Source: Solobacterium sp. (GTDB lineage: Bacteria; Bacillota_I; Bacilli_A; Erysipelotrichales; Erysipelotrichaceae). Taken from it: DNA of 42,012 nucleotides. The notes beneath the pieces are model-generated. The model made no database searches. It was given only the letters and a program-made list of their open reading frames with translations, and had not been told where the DNA came from. Of this stretch, positions 7,092-16,097 are shown piece by piece. How positions within the stretch are numbered: the first letter of the stretch is position 1; each line of letters starts with the position of its first letter. The translations under genes and the position numbers were made by a program. The stretch covers positions 1 through 42,012 of the forward strand of contig JAFWCM010000224.1 in the NCBI GenBank assembly GCA_017536885.1, read 5' to 3'.

Positions 7092-8485
7092 CCGTTGGAG
7101 AGATAGTTGCGAACTTCGACGACGTTGTTGTCGCGGTGGCTGATCAGAATCAGAGTTGCCCCCGCATAGTCGTCGATTGCGGCCGGATACCACTGATCCT
7201 TCAGTCTCAGGGCAGTGGTTCCGTCTTCGTTGTTTACAATGGCGATCGTGTCATCCTTTCCGTCATTCTCATTGAAGGAAGCGCCATGCAGTACCTCCGA
7301 GCGCAGGAAGATGTGTTTCCGGTTCATCATCGTCCCGGTATCCTTTGCGCCGGCTTTTGCGGCGAGCGCTTTATCTTCGCTGATCAGTACCGCCGAGAAT
7401 TCCTTTCCCGTGATGCTCTGACAGAGAAGATCGGGCTCTTTCATAAGTTTGAGATATTCGAGCTGTCCGATCACGGTGTCATCGCTCAGCGGCTCTTTGG
7501 AGAAATCATTCGGGAAAGCGGATTTCAGCAGGGCTGAGAATGCCCAGGAGCCGTAGATATTTAAGTGTTCCCAGTCCAGGAAATACCGGTTGTCCATGGT
7601 ATCAACGGCACTGACATAGGTGACATTTTCATAGGTTTCCTCAAGGCCGCGATAGTAGCCGTCCCTGCTGTTTCGGAAGGAATTCTTCAGGAGAGAATTG
7701 CCGGTTTTGGGAAGCGAGACGATCCGCACCTGAATCCCCTTCTCTTTGCAGAGATCGAGAATCTTATGGTAATAGCGGTCATAGAGCGGATTGACGGGAT
7801 AGCTGTCGTAGATGTTCGGATCGGTGTCCATGTACATCTGGCTGGTTAATCCGATATAGGCGCCGCGGTGGAAATCGACGGCCTTGTAAGTCTCTTCGTT
7901 CTGACTCTTACGCTGGCTGAAGCCGGCGTTGAGCAGAGCGGGAAGATAGAGACGCGGGGAATAGAGATGATATTCCACGAGTTTCTCTTCCGCATCACTC
8001 ACGGCGATATTCTCATCCAGGCATTCCCTGGCTTCGGCGAGGATTTCCCTTTCCTGGCTGTCCCGCAGGCGATGGCTGTAGACCGTGCGCTCATAGAACA
8101 TGTTGTCATAGATCAGGTGATAATCCATAAAGGAAAGATAGACCACCCGGGGATTGGCATGCATGCTCAGCCAGTCCTGAAGCACATAGTAGTTTTCCAC
8201 CGGCGTCGTTCCCCCCAGGGAAAGATTGATCGTATCCTCGGAAAGCACCTCGGGAAGATAGGCCGCATTGGCAGCGGAATCGCCGAGGATCACTGTGCTG
8301 TATTCCTTCTTCGACGGCGTCAGGGAGATGTCCCGGTTCCAGAAGTAATACGGCGTTTCGCCGTCGAAATAATGCATCGGAAAGAACGCGATATATCCCC
8401 AGACAAGAACCACAGGCAAAACCACGGCAGGCATTGCCGCAAGGATCTTCACCAGTTCTCTCATCGTATTGCTTTTCTTACTCAT
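7070..8485 (-). CDS. DltD/AlgX-like SGNH-family protein, partner of MBOAT A
   Basis: A 471-aa protein with one N-terminal membrane anchor (residues about 12-35) and an extracytoplasmic SGNH-hydrolase-like domain. Visible motifs are the block I serine in VILGDSAANAAY (Ser70) and a late D-W-E-H (Asp304, His307), completing a Ser-Asp-His set. A block-II-like NLSLGGTTP follows at 87-95. In such systems the membrane MBOAT passes an acyl group across the membrane and the SGNH protein transfers it to a glycan hydroxyl. It lies 11 bp downstream of an MBOAT gene with GGGAG before its ATG, and is the last gene of the operon. The acyl group and acceptor are not known. The C-terminal 140 residues lack recognisable motifs and may bind the glycan. 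Confidence 0.8.
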   Translation of the reverse strand: MSKKSNTMRELVKILAAMPAVVLPVVLVWGYIAFFPMHYFDGETPYYFWNRDISLTPSKKEYSTVILGDSAANAAYLPEVLSEDTINLSLGGTTPVENYYVLQDWLSMHANPRVVYLSFMDYHLIYDNMFYERTVYSHRLRDSQEREILAEARECLDENIAVSDAEEKLVEYHLYSPRLYLPALLNAGFSQRKSQNEETYKAVDFHRGAYIGLTSQMYMDTDPNIYDSYPVNPLYDRYYHKILDLCKEKGIQVRIVSLPKTGNSLLKNSFRNSRDGYYRGLEETYENVTYVSAVDTMDNRYFLDWEHLNIYGSWAFSALLKSAFPNDFSKEPLSDDTVIGQLEYLKLMKEPDLLCQSITGKEFSAVLISEDKALAAKAGAKDTGTMMNRKHIFLRSEVLHGASFNENDGKDDTIAIVNNEDGTTALRLKDQWYPAAIDDYAGATLILISHRDNNVVEVRNYLSNGTGYLLK

Positions 8486-8496
8486 GATTCTCCCTG

Positions 8497-9885
8497 TTAA
8501 AACTGCATGTAGATAAACTCAGTGCCGGAAAGATTCAGCGAGAACAGCACCAGAAGCACCAGTCCCCAGACCAGGATCAGCTGAAGGGGCCGGGAAAGAG
8601 AGAGAAACCACTCCTTCACGGAACTGCTGGCATACTCCTTCGCATCGATTGCGGTGATGATCAGAAGGCCGATCACAAGAAAGCACCAGTTGCGGGCATC
8701 GAGTCCCCAGGAACTGATCATCGGGGTGAAGATGTCGCCATAGTGTTCAATGGACAGGCACCGCAGAAGAACGGAAAGCGCACCGCTGACACTGTCGCTC
8801 TGAAAGAATACCCAGGCGATACTGACCAGCACAAAGGTCAGAACTGCTGCGCCGAAGGACCAGGAGGGTTTTGTCTTTTTCTTAGAAGCGATCACATCCT
8901 CAACGATCTGAAACAGGGCATGCAGGAGGCCCCAGACAAGAAACGTGAGGCCCCGCCCGTGCCAGAAGCCGGAGACGAGAAAGGTGATGATGAGATTCCG
9001 GTATTTGAAGAGCCGGCTGCCATGGCTTCCCCCGCAGGGAATATACACATAATCCCGCAGCCAGGAGGACAGCGAGATATGCCATCTCCGCCAGAATTCC
9101 TTAATCGAAGAAGAGAAGTACGGCTGGCGGAAGTTATCGGGGATCTCGAAGCCAAGCGCTTTGGCAAGCCCCTTTGCGATCAGTGAATAGCCGGCAAAGT
9201 CGGTATAGATCTCCAGACTGTAGAAGATCACCGCAAGCACGACCGGAAATCCCCGCAGCGCTTCGTTTCCATAGACTGCTGAGACAAGCAGCGCACACCG
9301 GCCGGCAATCACCAGCTTCATGACATAGCCGACAAGCAATGTCAGAAATCCGTCCCGCACCGCTTCGTAGGAAAGCGGCTTCTCCTTTCTCATCTCTTCC
9401 GCAAACTCCCCTGCCCGTAAGAGCGGGCCCGAGGTCACAGTCGGAAAAAAGGAAAGAAAGAGCGCGGTTTCGACAAAGGAAAGCCGGTGCTCGATTTTCC
9501 CGCCGCAGAGATCGCTGAGATAGCTTAAGGCATTCAGGGTGTAAAACGAAAGGCCGATCGCCTTGGCCAGAGAAACCGGAAGCGGCAGATGAAACAGCGT
9601 ATTGGTGAGCGGATCCGCAAGCCGGTAGATCACCAGCACCGCGCCGATCAGAATCCAGGCCAGGATCAGAACCGGCTTTGATTTCTTCTTCTCAAGGATC
9701 AGAGAGAATCCATAGGTTAAGGCGATGAAGCCGGCAAGCACCAGCACGGCGGTTTTCGTGAAGGTATAACAGAATAACAGAGAAAGCAAAAGGAAAAACC
9801 AGTTCCTGAACTTTCCGGGAACCAGATACGAAACGAGAACGACGGCCGGTGCCGTCAGGAAGAAATAAAAACTGTCAAACTGCAT
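8497..9885 (-). CDS. MBOAT-family membrane O-acyltransferase A
   Basis: A 462-aa polytopic membrane protein with roughly ten hydrophobic segments and the MBOAT core: SFYTLNALSYLSD (113-125), FPTVTSGPLLR, YTDFAGYS, SSSIKEFWRRWHISLSSWLR (258-277) with the following YVYIPCGG, then SGFWHG (His309, the presumed catalytic His) and a second His at 322 in WGLLHALF. It resembles AlgI/DltB-type acyltransferases that move an acyl group (often acetyl) from a cytoplasmic donor to surface glycan. The weak AGGAA before its ATG and the 6-bp gap from the GT2 gene upstream suggest coupled translation. The SGNH gene 11 bp downstream is its probable transfer partner. This is one of two such pairs in the operon. 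Confidence 0.9.
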   Translation of the reverse strand: MQFDSFYFFLTAPAVVLVSYLVPGKFRNWFFLLLSLLFCYTFTKTAVLVLAGFIALTYGFSLILEKKKSKPVLILAWILIGAVLVIYRLADPLTNTLFHLPLPVSLAKAIGLSFYTLNALSYLSDLCGGKIEHRLSFVETALFLSFFPTVTSGPLLRAGEFAEEMRKEKPLSYEAVRDGFLTLLVGYVMKLVIAGRCALLVSAVYGNEALRGFPVVLAVIFYSLEIYTDFAGYSLIAKGLAKALGFEIPDNFRQPYFSSSIKEFWRRWHISLSSWLRDYVYIPCGGSHGSRLFKYRNLIITFLVSGFWHGRGLTFLVWGLLHALFQIVEDVIASKKKTKPSWSFGAAVLTFVLVSIAWVFFQSDSVSGALSVLLRCLSIEHYGDIFTPMISSWGLDARNWCFLVIGLLIITAIDAKEYASSSVKEWFLSLSRPLQLILVWGLVLLVLFSLNLSGTEFIYMQF

Positions 9886-9891
9886 AGATTC

Positions 9892-10878
9892 CTAAATATT
9901 GTCCCTGCCGAAGACATGGAAAAACCAGGTCAGGAAGCCGATGTTCCAGTCATATACCATGGAGAAATAGCGGTTTTTCATTCCCCCGAGCGACTTGAGA
10001 TACGGGTTTTTATGCCAGTCGGGAAACTCTCTGTTCAGAAGCTCCCATCCCAGCATCACGGTATTCTTACGGTCAGCCGGATCAGAGATCTTGCACGATC
10101 TCAGAAAGCTGTTTCCCAGGAATGCCTTGATGTGAATATACTCCAGGGCATCCCGGTATTCGTCATAGAGACCGTGCGATTTATAGTAGTCGAGAATGAT
10201 CTCAAAGACATGGATCATGTTCTTGACCTGTTCGTTGTTGTTGTGGGTGATGGAGTTCTCCTGCTGCACATAGCGCACATATCCCCTGCCCAGGGTAAAG
10301 CCGATCTTCGAAAGATGGGGCACCATGCAGTACAGATAGCAGTCATCCTCATAGCGGTAGCCTTTGGGAAAGCGGATATCGAGAGAGCGGATGAAATCGG
10401 TGCGGTAGAGCTTGTTCCAGAGCACCGCAAACAGTTTCACCATCATATCCTGCCCGCAGGCATAGGGACCTTCATTCTGAAGTCTCTCCCCTTTCGAATT
10501 CACCCAGTAGAAATCCGAGATCACAAGTTCAAGTTCTTCTTCCTCCGCCTTCTCCGAGAGGTCCCGATACATTCCGGGTGCGGTGTAGTCATCGCTGTCG
10601 AGAAAGCCGAAGTATTTGCCGCTCACCCTGGCGACACCGAAATTGCGCGTTTCGGCGATTCCCTCATTCTCCTTGGAGTAGATCACGATGTTGACATCGG
10701 GATGATCGTCTTTCCAATGGTTCAGCACATCGAGGGTATGATCGGTGCTGCCGTCGTTGACCGCGACGATCTCAAGGTCTCTCAGGGTCTGTGCCGCCAG
10801 GGAATCCAGCGTTCTTGTCACGGTTTTTTCCGCATTGAAGCAGGGAACGATCACCGATACCAAAGGCCTCTCACTCAT
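9892..10878 (-). CDS. Family 2 glycosyltransferase
   Basis: A 328-aa GT-A enzyme. The N-terminal domain has SVIVPCFNAEKTV (8-20), VAVNDGSTDHT (38-48), AETRNFGVARVSGKYFGFLD and the metal/nucleotide-binding DSDD at 94-97. A helical C-terminal third (FRSMVYDWNIG-like region near the end) probably contacts the acceptor. There is no signal or clear membrane segment, so it acts on the inner face of the membrane on lipid-linked intermediates. It starts inside the end of the polymerase-like gene (8-bp overlap) with AAAGGAGG 6 bases before the ATG, and MBOAT A follows 6 bp later. Donor sugar and linkage cannot be told from the sequence. It is similar in layout to, but clearly different from, the GT2 at 13599-14558. 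Confidence 0.88.
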   Translation of the reverse strand: MSERPLVSVIVPCFNAEKTVTRTLDSLAAQTLRDLEIVAVNDGSTDHTLDVLNHWKDDHPDVNIVIYSKENEGIAETRNFGVARVSGKYFGFLDSDDYTAPGMYRDLSEKAEEEELELVISDFYWVNSKGERLQNEGPYACGQDMMVKLFAVLWNKLYRTDFIRSLDIRFPKGYRYEDDCYLYCMVPHLSKIGFTLGRGYVRYVQQENSITHNNNEQVKNMIHVFEIILDYYKSHGLYDEYRDALEYIHIKAFLGNSFLRSCKISDPADRKNTVMLGWELLNREFPDWHKNPYLKSLGGMKNRYFSMVYDWNIGFLTWFFHVFGRDNI

Positions 10879-12445
10879 GTTCCGCCTCCTTTGCGCGGTT
10901 CAGAAGAATCGCGATGATAAATGCCGTGGGGATCATGGTCAGAAACTGATCGAGATAATGGCCGGACAGCCAGGCACTGCCGAACCCCGCCCCAAGAGCG
11001 ATGAAGAGACATACGTTTTCCAATGTGATCATCTTCTTCCAGTACCGGATCACCATATAAGCGCCATAGAGAAGAATTCCGATCCACGGCAATAACAGAA
11101 TCACAAAGCCGGCATAGCCCAGGGTATAGACCTGCTGGGCGAAGTCCTTTTCGAGAACAATCGATCCGTTCATGAAGGTGCTGTACCCCATGCCGAGAAA
11201 CTTCTCCGCCGGGGTCAGATTTTCGTATTTGTAGTTGAAGAAGATGGTTTCGATCTGCCGGCCGTTGACGCGGTCAAACACCGGGATGTCATAGCAGACA
11301 TGAAACCAGAACCAGGGATCGTGCTGATAGCTGTAATATTCCGTGTAGTACATCGAAGGCACCGACTGGATGTATCTTGCGTTGATGCCGTAAGTCTCGA
11401 AGGCATAGACATAGAAGTTGATCCACTCCTCACTGCCGGGAACGAGATCCTCCGCATTCTTGAGATCATCCGCCGCAAACTGGATGGCGCCGTTGTGAAG
11501 CAGTGCCACATCGTTTTTGGCATCGACCTTCTGGTTCTGAATCGCCGGCGTCCAGTTGAGCACGGCGCCGAAGCACGCCGCCGTCAGCACGCAGAAAATA
11601 CAGATGTTCTTTTTAATCTCATCCTTTTTGAGAATCAGGGTGTTGATGAGATAGAGCACCAGGAACAGGGTCGGAACCACAACCGCGCCATAGGTCGCAA
11701 CCCGGGTTGAAAGCATCATCATCGCCAGGCTCTGCACGATGATCAAAGCACCGATCATCTTTTTTTCCTTTGCGGTTTTCGCCGCCGCAAAGAAGCCGTA
11801 GAGCACCGGCAGGATCATGAACAGAAGAATGCCTACGGTGTTGCCTTCGTTGAAGAAGAACTTCGAGGCAAGGGTGCGGGGATGGTACCAGTCATAGATG
11901 CCGGAGAACCAGGAGAAGAAGTTTCCGACGGTATCGCCGTAATAGGTGGAGCGGCCGAAGACATAGAGATCGCCGAGCACCACCGGAATCGAGATCAGAG
12001 CGGACAATGCCAGAATCACATTGCGCAGTTCCTTCTGACTGAAGTGTTCATGAAAGCCAAGGTAGACCATCGCATAGGGAAAGATCAGCGTCAGAACATA
12101 GGTCAGCTCCTGCCAGGTGCTGAATCTGAAGTTGTCCGTCAGCCATAACCGCTCAACCAGCGCTTCTGCCTGGCGCACATGGAGGACAAAATAGATGATG
12201 AATATAATGCCATAGGCAAGGGCCAGAAAGAAGGTCTGCTTTTTCTTCGGCTCCCGCAGGACAAAGGACAGAAGCACCAATCCGGGAAGCACGAGAAAAC
12301 GGACAATCGTCGCAAGGCGCGGCAGACCGATTGCCTGAAACTGCTCATAGAACAGATAATCCATATCGATCACTGGCTGAATGACCACCAACAGCAGGAC
12401 CAGCCAGTGAAGTGCTTTTTTCAATCGTTCGACAGTGTTTTCCAT
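10871..12445 (-). CDS. O-antigen ligase/polymerase-like membrane protein (Wzy-type candidate)
   Basis: A 524-aa polytopic protein with about ten to twelve membrane segments. There is a large extracytoplasmic loop (about residues 290-410, rich in Tyr and Trp) in the C-terminal half, a hallmark of the WaaL/Wzy superfamily. ASKFFFNEGNTVGILLFMILP and LSTRVATYGAVVVP resemble the conserved stretches before that loop. It would polymerise repeat units on the outer face, or ligate chains to an acceptor. It is the only gene in the window with this topology, which makes it the best candidate polymerase for the Wzx at 39330-40757, although the two are in different operons. It lies 3 bp from the GT4 upstream and overlaps the GT2 downstream by 8 bp. 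Confidence 0.75.
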   Translation of the reverse strand: MENTVERLKKALHWLVLLLVVIQPVIDMDYLFYEQFQAIGLPRLATIVRFLVLPGLVLLSFVLREPKKKQTFFLALAYGIIFIIYFVLHVRQAEALVERLWLTDNFRFSTWQELTYVLTLIFPYAMVYLGFHEHFSQKELRNVILALSALISIPVVLGDLYVFGRSTYYGDTVGNFFSWFSGIYDWYHPRTLASKFFFNEGNTVGILLFMILPVLYGFFAAAKTAKEKKMIGALIIVQSLAMMMLSTRVATYGAVVVPTLFLVLYLINTLILKKDEIKKNICIFCVLTAACFGAVLNWTPAIQNQKVDAKNDVALLHNGAIQFAADDLKNAEDLVPGSEEWINFYVYAFETYGINARYIQSVPSMYYTEYYSYQHDPWFWFHVCYDIPVFDRVNGRQIETIFFNYKYENLTPAEKFLGMGYSTFMNGSIVLEKDFAQQVYTLGYAGFVILLLPWIGILLYGAYMVIRYWKKMITLENVCLFIALGAGFGSAWLSGHYLDQFLTMIPTAFIIAILLNRAKEAEHE

Positions 12446-12448
12446 CCG

Positions 12449-13609
12449 TTACAAAACTTCCATAAACTGGTTCAGAATCTCTTCGTTGGGATAGCGGTAA
12501 TCCCGCTTCAGAAAGTACTTCATATCCTTGAGGTCCCCGATCGAACAGAGGGCGGTCTTCATTCCTTCGGTAAGACCCTGCTGGGTGTTTTCCACGACCC
12601 AGCCGTGATCCTTTTCCGTAATCTGTTCGCGGGCGCCGCTGACTTCCGTCGCAAGCACCGGAGTGCCGACGATCAGGCTTTCCGAGATCACCGTCGCAAA
12701 TCCCTCATAGAGAGAACTCGAGACATAGAGGTCGGCCTTTGCCATATCCGCATAGGGATTCTGGCGGTAGCCGAGGAAGACGACGTTGTTCATGTTCATC
12801 TCTTTGACCATCGTCCGCAGTTTTTCTTCCTCTTCTCCCCCGCCGATGAGATACAGCGTGTGATGGTTTCCCGAGAGATAGGTTTCATGGCTTGCGATCA
12901 GCAGGCGGTCGATGCTCTTCTGGGGATGAAAGCGGGCAACGGTGATCACATTGGGACCGTCGGTCCCATTGATCTCACTGCCGTCATCTTCCTGCAGGCA
13001 GCGCTCAATCCGCCCGGTATCCATCAGATTGTGGATCGTGACGCCGTTGCTTACGCCGAACACCGTTTCATAGGCAGTGAGTGCCTGCTCGCTGTCGGCG
13101 ATGTTGAGATCGATGTGACTCAGCGCCTTCTGCACCAGAGGCATGTGGTTGCGGGAATAGTTGCATACGCTGTAATCCGTCAGGACCCAGTTGATCTTGC
13201 GCCTGCTGTTTCCGCAGGCGGTGAAGATCGTGCAGAACCCCTCCTTGGCAGCGACTTCCACATCGTATCGCTTTTTTAACAGCTTTTTGCGTTCCTTCTG
13301 GATCTTCTTCCAGATCAGCCCCGTCTTCATGTAGGCAAGAAGCCGGAGCTTGCCGGCCATGCCGGCGATGTCCTTTTCCTTCCAGAGAAGTTCGAGGCTC
13401 TGATCGACCGCTCTGAAAAACGGGGTTCCTTCGATGACATGAACCTTTTCCGGGATTTCCTTCAGAAGCATCCCTTCCCGATGCAGGACAAGAAGATCGA
13501 TCTCATATCTGTCCTCGGGCAGTGCGGCCATCAGGGTATTCAGCACCCGGGCTACCCCTCCCATCTGCATCTCATCATTTACAAACAGTATCTTTCTCTT
13601 ATCGGTCAT
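12449..13609 (-). CDS. Family 4 glycosyltransferase (GT-B fold)
   Basis: A 386-aa protein starting RKILFVNDEMQMGGVARVL, the glycine-rich acceptor-side loop of GT4 enzymes. The C-terminal Rossmann half has NVITVARFHPQKSIDRLL, LYLIGGGEEEEKL, MNMNNVVFLGYRQNPY and the donor-binding motif E-G-F-A-T-V-I-S-E (retaining GT4 EX7E), followed by GTPVLATEVSGARE. It transfers a sugar from a nucleotide donor with retention of anomeric configuration, on the cytoplasmic side. GAGGA stands close to the ATG, and the gene overlaps the upstream GT2 by 11 bp. The specific sugar is not deducible. Confidence 0.9.
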   Translation of the reverse strand: MTDKRKILFVNDEMQMGGVARVLNTLMAALPEDRYEIDLLVLHREGMLLKEIPEKVHVIEGTPFFRAVDQSLELLWKEKDIAGMAGKLRLLAYMKTGLIWKKIQKERKKLLKKRYDVEVAAKEGFCTIFTACGNSRRKINWVLTDYSVCNYSRNHMPLVQKALSHIDLNIADSEQALTAYETVFGVSNGVTIHNLMDTGRIERCLQEDDGSEINGTDGPNVITVARFHPQKSIDRLLIASHETYLSGNHHTLYLIGGGEEEEKLRTMVKEMNMNNVVFLGYRQNPYADMAKADLYVSSSLYEGFATVISESLIVGTPVLATEVSGAREQITEKDHGWVVENTQQGLTEGMKTALCSIGDLKDMKYFLKRDYRYPNEEILNQFMEVL

Positions 13610-14558
13610 ATATCCTCAGCACAGCGTCATACATCCCCAGTCCGAGAAGCGTGTAGATGATCTTCTTCCGGAGCGGGGCTTCCTTCATAAACGGATCTTT
13701 TTTATAGTCCGGATAGGCGGCTTTCAGCAGTGCCATGTTTTGCTTGAGAAACGGCACCCTCACTTCCCTGTCGTCCATATCCTTGATTTTCAGGGTTACG
13801 ATATCGAGCCCGTAGATCAGATACATGCGGTTGATCTCATCAAGGATCTCCGGCTCGTTTCCGTGACAAATCACATAACTCTTCAGGCGGTCAACCGCAT
13901 CATAGATATGAAAGATCCTCTCATCCGCCTTATGCTGGATGCTGCCCTCTCTCTGCCGGTAGAAATACAGCGGCTCATTCACCTTGGCTACCGAAGAACT
14001 GCGGTAGATCTGAATCGGCACCGTCGCAAGGTCCTCGTAGAGCTTTCCCTTCGGAAAGCGAATCTCTTCAAAGAGAGAAGTGCGGTAGAGCTTGTTGCAG
14101 GCGGAGTTGTTGATGCGGATCAGTGAAGGCATGGTCTTTGCACTGGCCTGGGTGAACGCACCGCCGCTGCTGTACTCTCTTCTTCCGTCTTCATAGACAT
14201 ATTCCATATCGCAGACGCTGATGTCCGCATCCTGAATCGCGTCATGGAGATGTTCGATAAAAGCCGGGGCGATCGTGTCATCGCCGTCGATAAAGCAGAT
14301 GTATCTGCCCTTTGCCTCTGCGATGCCGAAGTTTCGCGCATCCGAGAGGCCGCCGTTTTCCTTGTCGAGAATGCGCAGGCGGTTGTCCTTTTCGCTCAGG
14401 CGCTCGAGAATGGTGCGGCTCTTATCGGTGCTGCCATCATTGACCGCCAGGATCTCAATGTTCTCATAGGTCTGCGCGAAAAGGCTCTCGACGCATTCCC
14501 GGAGATACTGCTCTACGTTGTATACCGGAATCACCGCGGTAATCAGTTCGTTTTTCAT
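13599..14558 (-). CDS. Family 2 glycosyltransferase
   Basis: A 319-aa GT-A protein beginning MKNELITAVIPVYNVEQYL, with LAVNDGSTDKS, LSDARNFGIAEAKGRY and the DGDD motif at 91-94. The C-terminal region has KLYEDLATVP and YFYRQREGSI, typical of capsule GT2 enzymes. The start is well supported by the family N-terminus, yet there is no ribosome binding site. An extended -10 box (TGA-TATACT) sits 8 bases before the ATG, in the 24-bp gap after the SGNH B gene. It may therefore be translated from a leaderless mRNA in addition to operon read-through. It overlaps the next GT4 by 11 bp. Confidence 0.88.
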   Translation of the reverse strand: MKNELITAVIPVYNVEQYLRECVESLFAQTYENIEILAVNDGSTDKSRTILERLSEKDNRLRILDKENGGLSDARNFGIAEAKGRYICFIDGDDTIAPAFIEHLHDAIQDADISVCDMEYVYEDGRREYSSGGAFTQASAKTMPSLIRINNSACNKLYRTSLFEEIRFPKGKLYEDLATVPIQIYRSSSVAKVNEPLYFYRQREGSIQHKADERIFHIYDAVDRLKSYVICHGNEPEILDEINRMYLIYGLDIVTLKIKDMDDREVRVPFLKQNMALLKAAYPDYKKDPFMKEAPLRKKIIYTLLGLGMYDAVLRIYDR

Positions 14559-14566
14559 GCTTAATC

Positions 14567-14575
14567 AGTATATCA
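14567..14575 (-). promoter_or_regulatory. Internal extended -10 promoter immediately before a GT2 start codon
   Basis: TGA-TATACT on the minus strand ends 8 bases before the ATG at 14558. Transcription starting about 7 bases after the -10 would begin at or next to the start codon. No Shine-Dalgarno sequence lies between. Confidence 0.45.
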
Positions 14576-14582
14576 CGCCGTC

Positions 14583-16097
14583 TCAGCCGCAATTCCAGCC
14601 GTCACAGCCGTTTTTCCAGAACCAGCGGGACGAATAATCGATGCCCAGGGGATTGATCCAGGAGAACTCATCATCGAGAAACACGATCTGCAGTTCGCCC
14701 GGGGTGCCGACCGAGGCGTTTTCGACTTTGATGTCATCTTCGCTCAGGGTGATCTTATGATCCGAAAGGGTCATCTCAAACGGCTCATTCCCGTCTTTGA
14801 GAAGTTCTCCGTCCTTTACGACTGCGTAGTAGTCCTCCTCCTTGTGATTCAGGAAATCGTGATGGAGGCCGAGGTCATTGAGCGCCTGGTTTTCATATTC
14901 GCCGATCGAGCTTTTCTCCTCATTGCCCTTATAGCGGAAGAGAATCGTGCACGGGTATTTCGCCCCTTCTTCCATCAGCCGGTAGATGTTGATGTTGCTT
15001 TTGCTGAGAAGGTCGCGGGCGCTTTTCTGCATGCCGGTCTTCATCAGCAGCTCCATCATCTCCTCTTCCTTATGCTCTTTCAGCCAGCCGTTGTTCTTCA
15101 GCACTTCGGCAAGATGACGGGTTACAATCTCGGCACCCCAGGTATTGTTGTGCCAGGTATCGCCGTCCATATCCATGAACCACTCCAGCTCGGCGGCCCT
15201 GGCGATGAAGTCGATGTAGGGATAGCCTTTCTCATCGAGATACTTCCAGATGGCATCGAGCTTGTTGGCATCTTCCTGGTTTTCAAGATACGGAGTCTTG
15301 AGATAGAGAAGATGGATTTCGTTTTCTCTGCAGAGGTCTGCGATCCGGTCGATCCACAGCTTCTCCTCTTCGCTGAGCGTCACGGTCTCTGTCACGGCAA
15401 AGGTGGTGAGCGGGGTATACTGCAGGATCGTGGGCTGTTCTCTGACATAGCCCATATCCCAGGAATATCCTTCTTTGGCAAGTGCGGTATTCAGAATGCT
15501 CTGCGGGTCGGCGAAGTTCATCCGCTTCCAGTTGCCGTGGTTCATATAGAGATCGAGCGTATAGCTGAGCTTCGTGTCGAAGTCCATGTCTTTCGGCAGG
15601 CCGCCTGCGGCTTCCGTGCGCACCGGCTCGCTCATCATGTCCATCGCAAGATAATACGTTCCGTCCGCATAGCACACCTGGCTCTGCGGCAGAAGCGTGA
15701 ATACATCAAGCAGCACCACCGAGGGATGCTGGGTTTTCAGCGCCTCTTTCAGCATGTAATAACTCTCTGAAAACGGCTGGCAGGAAGACCCCAGAACATA
15801 GCTGTAATAGCCGGTTTCGGCAAAGAAGTTCGCGGGGTTGAAGGCATACTGAATATGTGAGGAACCCAAAGCGATCACATCCACGGTGTGCTCCGGAAGG
15901 TTGCGGAAATAGTCTCCGTCATAGGTGCGGTCAAGCCGGAAATACGGAGTCAGAACCACCCATAGCGCTACCGTGATCACAAGGGCAAGAATCCCCTTGC
16001 AGAAAATGACGAGACCTGTCCATACCGCTTTCCTGATCCGCAGTCTCTTCGGTGCGGATTCCGCATGCATCGGTGCTCTGTCCTCAGAAAGTGACAT
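14583..16097 (-). CDS. SGNH-like membrane-anchored protein, partner of MBOAT B
   Basis: 504 aa if started at the ATG at 16097, which has GGAGGA 8 bases upstream; the same frame stays open 117 bases earlier, but that stretch lies inside the MBOAT B gene and has no site. There is one membrane anchor (about residues 26-50), then an extracytoplasmic domain with IALGSSHIQYAFNP (Ser79/Ser80, His81) as block I and DGDTWHNNTWG (Asp313, His316) as the late D-x-x-H. This GSSH-type serine motif is found in DltD- and AlgJ-related acyl-transfer proteins. The last 150 residues lack known motifs and end in an unusual Trp/Cys-rich tail (WFWKNGCDGWNCG). The gene overlaps MBOAT B by 14 bp and presumably works with it to acylate a surface glycan. 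Confidence 0.75.
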   Translation of the reverse strand: MSLSEDRAPMHAESAPKRLRIRKAVWTGLVIFCKGILALVITVALWVVLTPYFRLDRTYDGDYFRNLPEHTVDVIALGSSHIQYAFNPANFFAETGYYSYVLGSSCQPFSESYYMLKEALKTQHPSVVLLDVFTLLPQSQVCYADGTYYLAMDMMSEPVRTEAAGGLPKDMDFDTKLSYTLDLYMNHGNWKRMNFADPQSILNTALAKEGYSWDMGYVREQPTILQYTPLTTFAVTETVTLSEEEKLWIDRIADLCRENEIHLLYLKTPYLENQEDANKLDAIWKYLDEKGYPYIDFIARAAELEWFMDMDGDTWHNNTWGAEIVTRHLAEVLKNNGWLKEHKEEEMMELLMKTGMQKSARDLLSKSNINIYRLMEEGAKYPCTILFRYKGNEEKSSIGEYENQALNDLGLHHDFLNHKEEDYYAVVKDGELLKDGNEPFEMTLSDHKITLSEDDIKVENASVGTPGELQIVFLDDEFSWINPLGIDYSSRWFWKNGCDGWNCG